Positions 33,894 through 46,030 of a DNA stretch of 64,000 nucleotides are shown here, piece after piece. The number at the start of each line of letters is the position of its first letter. Within the stretch, counting starts at the first letter, position 1. The notes under the pieces were generated by a model. The model saw only the letters and a program-made list of their open reading frames with translations. It made no database searches and was not told the origin of the DNA. Origin of the DNA: Musa acuminata AAA Group (Eukaryota; Streptophyta; Magnoliopsida; Zingiberales; Musaceae); contig NC_088345.1 of the NCBI RefSeq assembly GCF_036884655.1, positions 19,025,001 to 19,089,000 of the forward strand, given 5' to 3'. A program made the position numbers and the translations under genes.

Positions 33894-36178
33894 TGTTAGG
33901 ATCGAGAGCACTAAGAGGGGGGGGGGGGTGAATTAGTGCAGCGGAAATCTTACAGCGATTAAAAACCAAAAGCTGCGTTCGTTCAAAAACTATTATGATG
34001 CAAAAGCAAATTCTCAGTTTGTATCTAAGTGCAGTTTGCGTCTAAGCGCAGATTGCGTCTAAGCGCAGTTTTGCGTCTAAGCGCAGTTTACGTCTAAACT
34101 CAGATTTACGTCTAAACGCAGTTTTACGTCTAAACGCAGATTTACGTCTAAACGCAGATTTACGTCTAAACGCAGTTTTACGTCTAAACGCAGATTTACG
34201 TCTAAACTCAGATTTACGTCTTAAACTCAGATTTACGTCTAAACGCAGATTTACGTCTAAACGCAGTTTTACGTCTAGACGCAGATTTACGTCTAAACTT
34301 TGAAACTTGTTTGTATACTCGCAGAAGGCAGTATGCAGTTGAAATCAAGACGTAAACGTGAACTGAAATCTGATGATTGAGCGAGGAAAGCCGATTTACG
34401 TCTGAATGCAGTTTTACGTCTAAATGCTGAAACTCGTTCGTAAAATCGTAGAGGAAAGTTTGCAGTTATCAATAGGATCAAAATGTAAGTGTAAACTGCA
34501 AAGAAGCTCGTTCGTAAAAGCACGGAAGACAGTTCTGCAGAATCAAACGTAAACGTAAACAGTAATGTATGAAAATACGAATTTACGTCTGAATGCAGAT
34601 TCGGAAGAACAGCACTTAGAACTTGTTCGTGAAAGCGCAGAGAGCAGTAGCAATGAAGGAGGTTTGCAGTAATGATAAAGTGCTCGAAAATAAACGCAAA
34701 CCAGAGATTTAGAGTGGTTCGGTCAGCCTTGACCTACTCCACTTTTGGCTTCCTCCACCGACGAGGTTGCCGACGTCAACTAGGTGCCTTCCTTCAATGG
34801 GCGAAGGCTAACTGCCCTTTTACAGTTTCTCTCCTTTTGACAGGCTTAGGAGACAACCTTTACAGACCTTTCTCTCCTCACTTTACAATTGAAAACTTGA
34901 AGAACAGAAGGAGGAGACTTAAAGGCTTTACAACACTTTTTGAGCTCTTAGAATCACAGAAAAGATCAAGATTTCGGTGTAGGTCTGTATCTTTTCAGTG
35001 CTGAATGGGTGGGGTATTTATAGGCCCCAACCCAATTCAAAATTCGAGCTCAAAACGATCAAATCGATCAAATCCCAGAATTCTGGGATCAGGCGGTTGC
35101 ACCTCTTGACTGGAGAGGTGGCACCGCCTGGCAGAGCTCGAAGACTGAGCTCAGGCGATTGCTTCTCTCTGCCAGAGCTCGAAGACTGAGCTCGATGGTT
35201 GCATCACCTGGCAGAGCTCGAAGACTGAGCTTGGTGAATGCATCACCTGGCAGAGCTCGAAACTGAGCTCGGTGGTTGCATCACCTGGCAGAGCTCCAAG
35301 CTGAGCTCAGGCTGATCCACCTCTCTGCCAGAGCTCGAAGACTGAGCTCGGTGATTGCATCACCTGGCAGAGCTCGAGACTGAGCTCAGGCTGATGCACC
35401 TCTCTGCCAGAGCTCGAAGACTGAGCTCGGTGGTTGCATCGCCTGGCAGAGCTCGAAACTTGAGCTCTGGCGGTGCTACCTCTTGGCAGAGGAGGTTGCA
35501 CCGCCCAGTCTAGCTCGAAGACTGAGCTCTGGGCGGTTGCACCTCCCAGCCTCGCAGCCCTGGCGGTTGCACCTCCTGGCTGGGGCGGTTGCACCTCCCA
35601 ACCCCACAGCCCAGGCGGTTGCACCTCCTGGCTGGGGCGGTTGCACCTCCTGGTGCAATCAGGGTCCGAATGGTTCACTCCATTCGGCCCACTTTGAATC
35701 TTTTCAGGGGCCCAATTGCCCCAAGATTAAGCTAATGGGATCACCTCCCATTTTCATGCTTAATCATCATGCTAACTACGATTAACTCTAAGACAACTTC
35801 TGCAGCTTTGCTCCGATGCGTCAATCGCTTCTTCCGGCGAGTTTCCGGCCAACTTCCGTCGATCAACCGATAACCCTCGGTGATCCTTCTGCGGACATCC
35901 GGCATACTCCTGGACTTTGCGACGATCCACTTGGTGAGTTCCGACGAGCTTCGCTTGGCAAGCTTCGGGACTTCTCGGATCTGTTCTCGCTGAACCTCCG
36001 ACGACCGTCCGAACTTCCGTCGAACTCTCGAACTCCCAACGTGATCATGATCTTGACTCCGGCGCAACACCTGCTGCTTGTCTTACTCTCATCGTAGTTA
36101 ATCCTGCACACTTATCTCAACACATAGATTAGATAACAAATGACAATTGACTTCATCATCAAAATCCGAGATTCAACA
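33894..36178 (-). repeat. Recombinant LTR: inner part from B, outer end from A
   Basis: 2,285 bp from TGTTAGGATC to GATTCAACA. Up to about 35870 it carries variants shared with the B 3' LTR (CCCACTTTGAATC, GATCAACCGATAACCC). Beyond that it carries variants of the A LTR (CTTGGTGAGTT, AGCTTCGGGAC, TACTCTCATCG) and lacks the 400-bp outer module of B. It is followed by CGGAC, the target duplication of A. The simplest reading is recombination between the B 5' LTR and the displaced outer end of the A 5' LTR, removing the material between. Confidence 0.82.
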
Positions 36179-36183
36179 CGGAC
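36179..36183. repeat. Target-site duplication, right copy (element A block)
   Basis: CGGAC directly after ...TTCAACA, matching 15466-15470. Confidence 0.85.
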
Positions 36184-36258
36184 CTGATCACATTAGGTTG
36201 TGGTCCATTATTATTTAAGTGTGATTGCTCATGTGATGTGTGATTGCTTGTATACGTA

Positions 36259-36315
<57 letters not shown>

Positions 36316-36711
36316 AATGCTATGTAGATATATATGTGTGTGACATGTCATATTAGGAGACCAAATCAAAATCCCCTCCCTCGATAATATTAAGTCGATA
36401 AACAAGAGGTAATTAGATTGACCCACGTGGCTTTCTATCATTATAGGCATGGATTGATTTCTGACATAGGTTGAGTTAGTCGATTCCCTCGAGGCCACAC
36501 TAAGACACTAATTGGATCCTGATCTCTACTAGAAGTTATCGGAGTCTTTCATTTCACGTTCTGAGGGTGTTGCGTGACTCGCCAGAAAAATAGTAGAAGC
36601 AAATTAAGATAGAAGTCCATATCTTATTTATTTATTTTTATGTAAAATCTACATGTTATTTATTTCTGTTATAAAAAATATCGCTTTCAAATCTCTTATG
36701 TGGAATACTTG
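36184..36711 (+). other. Element E: leader, second part, with (TA)n tract
   Basis: Noncoding sequence continuing the leader after the A/B/C block. It contains a pure TA microsatellite (36262-36312). The gag ATG follows at 36712. Confidence 0.65.
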
Positions 36712-37571
36712 ATGTCAACCGCCTCATTGGTCTGAATTATATAGATTGGCTCCACAACTTGAGAATTTCTCCCACGATGGAGAAAATTGCATACGTCCTT
36801 GATATAGTGATGCCTATGCCCGAGGAAGGGGTAAGCCAGGATGAGATCGCTCATTACGTAAAGTACATAGATGACTCCACTCCTGCTCAGTATTATATAT
36901 TGGGCTCCATGACTCCTAAGTTACAAAGACATCATCAAAAGATGGATGCCAAATCCACTCTCCTATATGTCCACAAACTGTTTGAGGAACAAAGAAGGAC
37001 TTAGCGATATGAGGTATCCAAGAGCCTCTTCTGCGCTAGGATGACTGAGGGGATATCGGTTCAGAACCATATCCTAAAGATGATTGAGTGGATAGAGAAA
37101 CTCACAGGTCTAGGAATGGTCCTAGAGGATAACTTGTGTGTGGATCTTATACTTCAGTCCCTACTAGATTCCTTTTCATAGGTCATAATGAATTTTAATA
37201 TGAACAAGCTTGAGGTGATTCTCCCTGAGCTCCTCAATGTGTTGAGGGAGGCAGAAAGCACTATTAAGAAAGAGAAGCTAGTTCTCTATATTGGTTAGAC
37301 CAGAAAGAAAAGGAAGGCAAAAAAGTCCCTTAAGAAGAGAAAAGACAAGAGCAGACTAAGTAAAGCAAAGAATGCTAAGAAAGACATGACAAAGGATAAA
37401 GACCAGTGCTTCCACTATGGCAAAGATGGATACTGAAAAAGGAACTACAAAGAGTACTTTGCAAAGAGGGTGAAACATAAGTTTGGAGAAGCTTCAGGTA
37501 CATTCATCATCAGTCTCCATTTGTTAGACACTTATGATAACACATGGGTATTAGATATCAGTAATGCATAT
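36712..37571 (+). pseudogene. gag: Element E: gag and start of protease (Tork/Angela-type), decayed
   Basis: From ATG 36712 a frameshift within ten codons moves to the frame with GLNYIDWLHNLRIS. The longest open part (36759-37004) includes MEKIAYVLDIVMPMPEEG and STPAQYYILGSMTPKLQ. Later patches give EWIEKLTGLGMVLED, FNMNKLEV and a lysine-rich segment. The zinc knuckle region reads CFHYGKDGY-stop-KRN, so it has lost expected Cys/His residues. Near the end is WVLDISNA where a protease would have DTGSA. Then element D begins. Stops and shifts rule out function. Confidence 0.82.
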
Positions 37572-39278
37572 TGTTAAGATCAAGAGCACTAAGAGGGGGG
37601 GGTGAATTAGTGTAACGAAAAACTTTTGACGATTAAAACTACGTTCGTACGTTGAAATTTGATTCCGACGTAAAAATCATTTCATGCAGATAATAACTTT
37701 GAAAGCTTACGGAAATATATTTGAAGTAAAGTAAGAAAGGCAGTTTGCAGTTAAGATAAATAGCACAAAGGAAATGCAAACCAGATTTTAGAGTGGTTCG
37801 GTCAAACGTGACCTACATCCACTTTTGGCTTCCTCCTCCGATGAGATCATTAGCATCTACTAAAGGCCTTCCTTTAATAGGCGAAGGCCAATCACCCTTT
37901 TATAGTTTCACTCCTTTTGACGAGCTTAGGAGACAACCCTTATAGAATTTTCACTCCTCTCTTGAATGATCAAAACTTGGAAGAAAAGAGGGAGGAGAAC
38001 TTTTGGCCTTTACAACACTTTTGAAATCTAAAAATCATAGAGTAAGATTAAGCTTTCGGTGCCCTTTCATGCAAGAAAGTGTGGGGCATATATAGGCCCC
38101 AAACTGGTTTGAATTTGCAGCTCAAAAATGTCATCTCCCGGATTTCTAAGGTCCTGACGGTACTATCGCCAGACTGGGTGGTACAACCGCCTGACAGAGC
38201 TCGGAGACTGAGCTCTAGCGGTACCACTGCCAAATAGGGGCGGCACCACCGCCCAGTCTCGCTTGGAGACTGAGCCTAGGCGATGCCACCGCCTGGCTAG
38301 GGCGGTTCCACCGCCTAGTCTCGCTCGGAGACTGAGCCCAAGCGGTGCCACCGCCTGACCTAGGCGGTTGCACTGCCTAGCTTTCCTAGGAGATTGGGCT
38401 CTTGGGCGGTGCCACCGCCGGCCAGGAAATCTGGGTCCGAATGGGTTGATCCATTCGGCCCAATTTGGGTTTATCAAGGGCCCAATTGCCCCCAGATTAA
38501 ATTAATGGGATCACCTCCCATTCCTAGCTTAATCTATATGCTAACTATAATATTTCTTAAGACATTTATTGTAACTTGCTCCGGTGCGTCAATCGCTTCT
38601 TCCGACGAGCTTCCGGCGAACGTCCGATGAACTTCCGACGAACCCTCGGCGATGCTTCGGCGGACTTCCGGCCAACTCCTGGACTTACGATGATCCACTT
38701 GGCGAGTTCTGACGAGCTTCTTTGGCAAGCTCCTAGACTTCTCGGATTTGTTCCCGTAGAACCTCCGACGACCATCCGGACTTCCGTCGAACTCTCGAAC
38801 CCCCAACGTGATCATGGTCTTAACTCCGGTGTAACTCCTACTATATGTCTTACTCCCATCGTAGTTAATCCTGCACATGTAAAATAAAACTTCGATATAG
38901 ACAATTAATACTAAGCATTAATCAAGTTGTCCGGCATATCATTGGTCCCTCGACGCTTCGTCCGATTCTTCGACGCATCGTTCTCTCCTGTAGCCTATTG
39001 CCCAATCAGCCAGTTGACTCCGCAACTCCAATATCCTTGGTACAATACTCGCTCTTCTTGGCCCGATGCCCGAGTCCATGGCCCGAAGCCTTTTGTCGAT
39101 ATGTCGACCGATCCACCGGCGTGACGTCCAATCTTCTGACATATTCCTTTGGCCCAACATGATTTTTCCTGCTTTAATTATCTCTTCCTGATCAAAGCAT
39201 CCTACGTCACTCAAAATGTAGATCAAAACATAAACATAATTATCAATTGGTTTCATCATCAAAATATGAGATTCAACG
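37572..39278 (-). repeat. Element D: 3' LTR
   Basis: 1,707 bp from TGTTAAGATC to GATTCAACG (last base mutated). It has the outer module shared with B and H, palindromic CGGTGCCACCGCC repeats (about 38155-38425) and a TATA-like CTATATATG on the - strand near 38089-38097. It lacks the 18-bp array, so it is a shorter subfamily than A/B/C. Confidence 0.85.
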
Positions 39279-42200
39279 ATCTCGCCCTTTTTGATGATAA
39301 CAACCAATTGATGACGGAGTTAAACTTAACTCCTAGATTTTAAACAAACTCCCCCTATCAATATGCCATATTGATAGAACCTTGAATTCAAACTGAATTC
39401 AAGTCATTGCAATATTCATCATGAATACTTGCAACACGTCATCATGAACTTATGCATAAAGTTATGCATAATATCATACTTCTCCCCCTTTGTCATCAAC
39501 AAAAAGGAAAAGTTCCAACTCTAATGTGTTTATAGTATTAATTCAACTTATTACATGAAAAACATAATATCAAGTTTTATCATCATGCAGTTTTGAAGCT
39601 AGAAAATTTAGCAAGTGTTAAATCATGCTTAGAACATTCAAGCTATCAAGTTTTAGATATGCAAGTTTTACCGCATACAAGATAGCACTTTTAGTAATGT
39701 TCAAGATAGTAAGTTCTACATCATGCAAGCTAGCAATTTAGTGATGTTCAAGAAAGCAACTCTTGCTTCTTGAAATATGCAAGTTTTACAATATATAAGC
39801 TAGCAAATTCAAAGATATGCAAGTTGGCATATTTGCTTTTCTTTGCGATAGGTAAGATAGCACTTTTACTTCTAGAAATATGCAAGTTAGCAATCTTTGC
39901 TTCTCTTTTGAGATGAGTAATTTTTTTTGCTTCCTTTGCAAAGTTTGAGCCAGTAATTTTGCTTCCGTTGCAAAGTGCAAGTTAGCATGTTTTGCATCTT
40001 GAGATAGGCAAGATAGCACATTTTTGTATTTTCTTGAGATTTCAAGCTAGCAATTCTCGGTGATGTTTAAGATAGCAATTTCTTCTCTTTTGAGAAGTGC
40101 AATTTTTACTTTCTTCTTGAATTGTGTAAGCTAGCTATCTCCCCCTTTGTCATTGTCAAAAAGAAGGGAAGACCCTTTCTAAAGAAGAGAAGACCCTTTA
40201 TGTCAATTTCTAAATCATGACAAAGGTGAGTAATCATTCTTATTTCAAAATTTCATAATTGAGATAAATCTTGAATTCAAATTAAGGTAATTTTAATCAT
40301 GATTCACATCATATACAATACATCGCATACATAATAATAAAAAGTATAAGTGTTGCATGAATCATTTTAGTAACAAATCATAGCATTTTATCACATGGCA
40401 AGATATCAGCTAGTAAAATTATGATGTAAGTTCTTGATATCTTAACATGATGCAAACATGGCATATGGCAATCATAGCATTTCTATAATCAATTTACCAT
40501 ATATTTCGATGCAAGCTTCTTTTGATATCTTAACATAATTCAAATTCAAATATGGCACTCATAGCATCAATTCATATATTTCTCATTCAAATATGACACT
40601 TATAGTATCAATTCATATATTTCTCCCCCTTTGTCATCAACAAAAAGGAGAACGACATAAGCAAATTTTAAACATAAGTGCGGTAATGATTCATGCCATA
40701 ACTAGGTTTTTGTCATTTTTCAACCATGAGTGATAGGATATCAATTATACAAACATCTCAAGGAAAACATGACATAGAGATAGCTTTCATTACTTCTTCC
40801 TCTTTATTTGTTATTATCTTTTTGTATGAAGGAGGAAAGTCACTTGTGAGCTTACTCGAATAAAGTTAAAATTGATAAGATATTAAAGCACACTTCATTT
40901 TTACAAGGATTAAGATATGTGTGTGAATCAAATCCTTGCACGTAAAACTATTTCTCTAAAGATATCAGAAGGAATCATCAAATCCATTTCTCGAAAGATA
41001 TTTTTTACATGATAAGTCTATGAGAGATGCATTTGCTAGTTGATTCCATATGTCAAAAATTAATGATATGAATCGAACTCGATATGACATATATTTATTA
41101 AGTCTGGAAGAGAATAATGTATCGAGAAAATATGATTGTTAGGATCAAGAAGATCCGAAAATAAAATCATAATGGTATTTAAGTGATTTGATCATTGAAT
41201 CAAGAAAGTCCGAAAAATAATCTTAACAAGTTCATGCATTCGGGCACATTTTTGCCATAGTTTTTTAATGAAGATAAAACATGTTCATCAACATGGAAAT
41301 TTTTTGTATTCAAAACATATAATTTCCAACATGTTATTAAGGCATGCAATAGTATAAAATTCTCATCATAGCAATTATATCCTACCATGCATGATTTAAA
41401 TTTCTCCCCATTTTATCATTGTAAACAAGAAAGAAGAAGGGAAGAACAAAATAGTGTAAAATTTTTTAATCATTTCAAGGCATATAAGCCATAAATACAA
41501 TCACATCATGTCATGAAAGATAAAATCACTTGAATACCAAAAGACATGCTTCATTTTGACACATCTCCTCTTTAAATAAAAAATAAAAGGAATTCTTAGG
41601 AGATCATGATATATATATAATTCATTCAATCTTGTATAAGAACTAGATATTAACTTAAGCATATAAAATTTCTCAATAAATTATGAATTATAAAAAAAGC
41701 TGTGGTTCCGAAAAATCATGATTCATTTAGGAAAATTTTCTCTTTAGTACACGACAAGAAGAAATATAGCAATGATACCAATCATGATTCATTTGGATGG
41801 TAGATGGCAAAAAGAAACATTGAGGATAAAAGATCTCAATTTTTATAGAGTAAATCTCAAGTTTTAAAATTCAAAAAATGAAGATAAAGCCCATTCAAAT
41901 TCAAATCATCAAATCAAAATCATTTTCAAGAGATTCATAAAAAGATGATAAAATAGATTCATCAAAGTCAATAAGATAGAGGAAAATAATTTTCAAGAAA
42001 AATGATTTTCTCTATTTAGTTGTTTCATACAAGCATGCCTTTGTCCTTTTTGTACCAAAAAGAATATATATCATCAATCATTTAGGATGGAAAAATAAAT
42101 TCCGTCATAAAAACCATCAAGATCAATAAACCACAAAAATCATCATGTATAACTTTAAAATCTCATGCATAAAATAAAATCATCAATCATGATATTAAAA

Positions 42201-42429
42201 CATCATTATGCATTATTAAATCATCAAGAATGATTTCATATTTTCAATCAAAAATTATTTCGTTTGTTTATCATAAGATATGCATTTTTCATGATTATTT
42301 AAAATCATTGGAAAGGTAAGCATGATAAGCATAATCCTAATTCATTAGCATTTTCATTATATTATTTAAACATATAATTTTCAAGAAAATTAATTCTATA
42401 CTAAAAAGGAAAATACATTATGAAAAGCA
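39279..42429 (-). other. Element D: noncoding region
   Basis: About 3.15 kb without pol. It contains the TATCAATATG inverted repeat (39355-39377), polypurine-like motifs near 39480-39496, 40138-40155 and 40621-40638 (as pyrimidine runs on the + strand), and a long GCTAGC-type array (39575-40140). The rest is AT-rich with no recognisable protein. Confidence 0.72.
39575..40140 (-). repeat. GCTAGC-centred repeat array (element D)
   Basis: Over 560 bp, motifs such as CAAGCTAGCAATTT and CAAGTTAGCA recur every 25-45 bp on the + strand, with interleaved TTGCTTCT and GAGATAGG pieces. Similar arrays are at 29085-29290, 45600-46030 and 57115-57610. Confidence 0.75.
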
Positions 42430-43380
42430 TTATGTAATTTCGAAATAAATTAAGGGGGTTTTGATTACCTCATCATTGAATGTTGTTAAGGTGTAGTTTG
42501 CCACCTCGCCTTTCTTGATTTTCTCCTCGTTTTCGGAGGAGCTCGATTCATCCCACTTTATTTTCTTCTTCTTACATTCAAAGCAAGTAGTTCCATTCTT
42601 TTTGTTCTTAAATTTTTGTTTCTTTAATTTTTAAGATTTCTTAGAGAGTAGTTCTTGTTCACCATCACTTGAGTTTATGCTCGAGTGGTCTTCAAATGTT
42701 CTATGTCCCAAATCCTTCATGTTCTTTGGAAGGTGGTTTTGTTTATCATGTTCATCATGTGCATTGCACACCATTTCATATGTCATCAATGAACTGATAA
42801 GTTTTTCAAGTGAAAAAATATTTAAATATTTTGTTTCTTGTATTATCATTACTTTTGATTCCCAAGTTTTAGAAAGTGATTGTAAAACTTTACTAACAAG
42901 TTCAAAATTCAAGAAACATTTGCCAAGAGCTTTTAAACCATTGACGACATCCGTGAAATAGGTGTACATGTCAACAATGGTTTCGCTCGGCTACATTCGA
43001 AAAAGTTCAAAATGATTCATCAAAAAATTTACTTTAGAATCTTTTATACTACTTATGCCTTCGTGTGTGATTTCAAGAGTGCGCCAAATATCGAAAGTCG
43101 TTTCTCACAAAGAAACCCGATTGAATTCATTTTTATCTAAGGCGCAAAACAAGACATTCATAGCCATTGCATTTAGAGAAAACATCTTCTTCTCTAAATC
43201 ATTCCAATGGTTCATTGGAAGAGAAGACATTTCAAAACCGAATTTGACTATATGCCATAAATCAAGATTCAATGAAAGCAAGAAAACTCTCATTCGAGTT
43301 TTCCAATAAGTGCAGTCCGTCCCATTGAAGAAGGGAGGACGAATGAGAGAGTGACCCTCTTGGTTGCCAAAAAGAGCCAT
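42430..43380 (-). pseudogene. gag: Element D: gag, with stops
   Basis: Starts ATG 43378-43380 (MALFGNQEGHSLIRPPFFNG) and follows the family pattern: LNLDLWHIVKFGFEMSS, ALDKNEFNRVSL then a stop, later a second stop just before PSETIVDMYTYF, then LPKNMKDLGHRTFED, a third stop and a CFECKKKK segment. It ends at TAA 42430-42432 with the same tail as element B (KTPLIYFEIT). The cysteine segment lacks a complete CCHC knuckle. Confidence 0.82.
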
Positions 43381-43416
43381 TTCTCTTGGGTGTTAATCCA
43401 AGTGAGAAATAATGAG

Positions 43417-43428
43417 GCTTTGATACCA
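43417..43428 (-). promoter_or_regulatory. Element D: primer binding site (one change)
   Basis: TGGTATCAAAGC on the - strand, one base different from the initiator-Met complement, two bases from the LTR start. Confidence 0.8.
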
Positions 43429-43430
43429 AT

Positions 43431-43474
43431 TATTAGGATCAAGAGCACTAAGAGGGGGGGGTGAATTAGTGCAG
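43431..43474 (-). repeat. Element D: remnant of the 5' LTR
   Basis: Only 44 bp remain (TATTAGGATC with a mutated second base, through the hairpin with an 8-G run to TTAGTGCAG). Element E sequence follows directly. Confidence 0.85.
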
Positions 43475-44222
43475 TTGCAAGCCATGCCTTCATGGAAAAC
43501 TACCAACTCTTCATTTAGTGGAACTGGAGAGAGAGCCACTGAGTTGCTGGAACTCATACATAGTGATGTATGTGGACCCATGTCAACTCATGCTATAGGT
43601 GGTTACTCCTACTTTATTATTTTTACTAACGATTTCTCAAGGTATGGACATATGTACTTAATGAAGTACAAGTCTGAGGTCTTTGAAAAATTTAGAAAGT
43701 ATAAGAATGAAGTGGAGAACTAGACTAGAGAGAGTATCAAGATACTTCGATCAAATCGATGAAGTGAATACTTGAGTACATAGTTCACTTAGTTCCTCAA
43801 GGACCATAGGATTTTATCCTAATGGATACCTCCTTAAACACCTTATCTCAATGGTATATTTAAAAGGAGGAATCGTATACTGTTAGACATGGTGCAGTCC
43901 ATGATAAGCTTTGTCGATATACTAGTCTCATTATGGGGATACATCATAGAGACCACAGCTTACCTTCTGAATAGAGTTCTAACTAAGTCGGTAGTGTCTA
44001 CTCTATATGAGATATGAAAAGGGAATAAGCCCGATCTTAATGTTGTTAAGATTTAGGACCACCCTACCCATGTCAAAAGACACAATCTCAATAAATTAAA
44101 ATCCAAGACGGAATGATACATATTCGTTGGATACCACAAGGAAACTTATGTGTATTATTTCTATCACCCCGAGGACCAAAAGGTCTTTGTAGCTAAGATT
44201 GTGGTGTTCCTTGAGAAAGATC
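43475..44222 (+). pseudogene. Element E: integrase fragment, decayed
   Basis: Reads KLQAMPS-like sequence just before the catalytic core, then ERATELLELIHSDVCGPMST, IGGYSYFIIFTNDFSRYG and a stop at about 43721. Patches in other frames follow with CDS-like remnants (RVLTKSVVSTLYE-type, HNLNKLKSK) to VVFLEKD. Protease and the integrase zinc region are missing, lost with the D deletion. Element F interrupts at 44223. Confidence 0.78.
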
Positions 44223-45304
44223 TGTTAGAATCAAGAGCGACACTAAGAGGAGGGGGTGTGAATTAGTATACTAGATAAAAACATCAATTTTAAAAATCTT
44301 TTTGTTCGATGAAAACTGATATCGAAAATGCTTAACTTGAAAGCATGTAGATGTGTAGTGAAAGCAAAAATTAAGTTTGCAATAAATGTAAATAGCAAGA
44401 AGTAAATATAAACCAGATTTTTATAGTGGTTCAATCGTCATGACCTACATCCACTCCGCCGATTCCTCTTCCGTTGTGACCACCGGTATCCAATAACGAT
44501 CTTCTTTCAAATGGAAAAAATTAACTACCCTTTTACACCCTTCTTCTCCTTTCACAGATTTAGGAGACAACCTTTTACAAGTACTCACTCCTCCCTAAAC
44601 AGAATTCTGAACTTTAAAACTAGAGGAGGGGATCTCTTAAGTGATTTCTATAACGTTTTCCCACTTTTAAGTTCTCTGTGCTTGTGTATGTTAACCAAGG
44701 ATGAGAGAGGTATTTATAGGCCATAAGTGGATTTGGAGCCTAAGAGTATCTCACCCCTGGTTTTCGGGGTACTAGTGGTACCACCACCTGCAGCACTGAC
44801 ACTAGGTGATACCATCGCCTAGGAGACTATGTCTGGGTGGTACCACTGCCCAGACTGGTGGTACCACCGCCCAAACTAACGATACCACTGCTTGACACAA
44901 TCTCGAAGATTGTGCCACCGATGGTTCCATCTGTTGGGTCACTGTTTCGACCTTTTATTTGGCCCAACACAACCCAAACTTGGGCCCAACTGGCCCCTAA
45001 TTGAGTTGGCCCAATTCCAACCCAATTATGCCTAAAACCTACTTCGATCTAGCCAATTATTACAAAGCTTTAATCAAATGTTGTTTGGCATGTAATTGGT
45101 TCATTGACGCTTCATCCGATTTTTTGGCGCATTATCCTCTCTTATGGCCTATTACCCAATTGGCCACTTGACCTTAACAACTATGATTTTCTTGGCGTAA
45201 TTTCCTTTCTTCTTAGCCTGATGCCCAAACCTGCGACACTCAAAACGCAGATCAAATCATAAATATTATCAATTAGTTTTATCATCAAAATTCGAGATTC
45301 AACA
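44223..45304 (-). repeat. Element F: 3' LTR
   Basis: 1,082 bp. U3 has GGTGGTACCACC-type palindromes (about 44765-44940) and a TATA box (CTATAAATA on -) at 44711-44719. The inner end has a hairpin with loop AGAGGAGGGGGTGTG. No 18-bp array. Confidence 0.82.
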
Positions 45305-45599
45305 ATCTCTCCATTTTTGATGATGACAACTAATTGATGATGGAGTTAACTTTAACTACCCCTATCAATAAGTCATATTGATACAACCTTGAATTCAAAT
45401 TGAATTCAAGTCAAAGCAATCATGATTTACATTATATGCAATACATCATATACATCATCATAATAAAATCATGAGTATTGCATACATAATCATAATTTCA
45501 AAGTGCATCATATTATACATGATTCAAATCATCATCATACCTTCTCCCCCTTTGTCATCAACAAAAAGGAGAAAAGTGCAACTAGTATATTTTGGAAAC

Positions 45600-46030
45600 A
45601 TACAATTTAGCAAATTTTTTCATCATTTTGCAAGATAGTGAATTGTCAAGTTTTACTTATTTTTGAAGTATGAATGCTAGCAAGTTTTCCTTTCCTTGAG
45701 ATGAGTAAGCTAGCAAGTTTTTCATATATGAAAGTTAGCAAATTTTTTCATCTTTTGAGATGTGCAAGATAACCTATTTTTGCATCTTCTTGAAATGTGC
45801 AAGCTAGCAAACTTTGCTTCTCTTTTGAGATGATTAAGCTAGCAATTTTAACAAGTTTTACATCATGCAAGCTAGCAAAATTTACATCATTTTACAACAT
45901 ACAAGCTAGTGGGTTCTTTCTTTTCTTTTGAGAAGTGCAAGCTAATAATTTTTGCTCCATTTACAATATACAAGTTTGCAATTTTTGCTTCTCTTTCGAG
46001 TTGAGCAAGCTTAGCAAGTTTTGCTCCTCC
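45600..46030 (-). repeat. GCTAGC-centred repeat array (element F)
   Basis: At least ten copies of CAAGCTAGCAA-like motifs on the + strand at irregular 25-45 bp spacing, with TTGCTTCTCTTTTGAGATG pieces between them. Confidence 0.75.

Larger units (their letters stand above)
37572..43474 (-). mobile_element. Element D: gag-only SIRE-type element with truncated 5' LTR
   Basis: On the - strand: 44 bp of 5' LTR (43474-43431), primer site, decayed gag (43380-42430), about 3.1 kb noncoding, 3' LTR (39278-37572). No pol. The missing 5' LTR and the absence of about 1 kb of element E (protease to integrase zinc region) at the same junction suggest one deletion after insertion. No target duplication can be checked for that reason. 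Confidence 0.85.
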
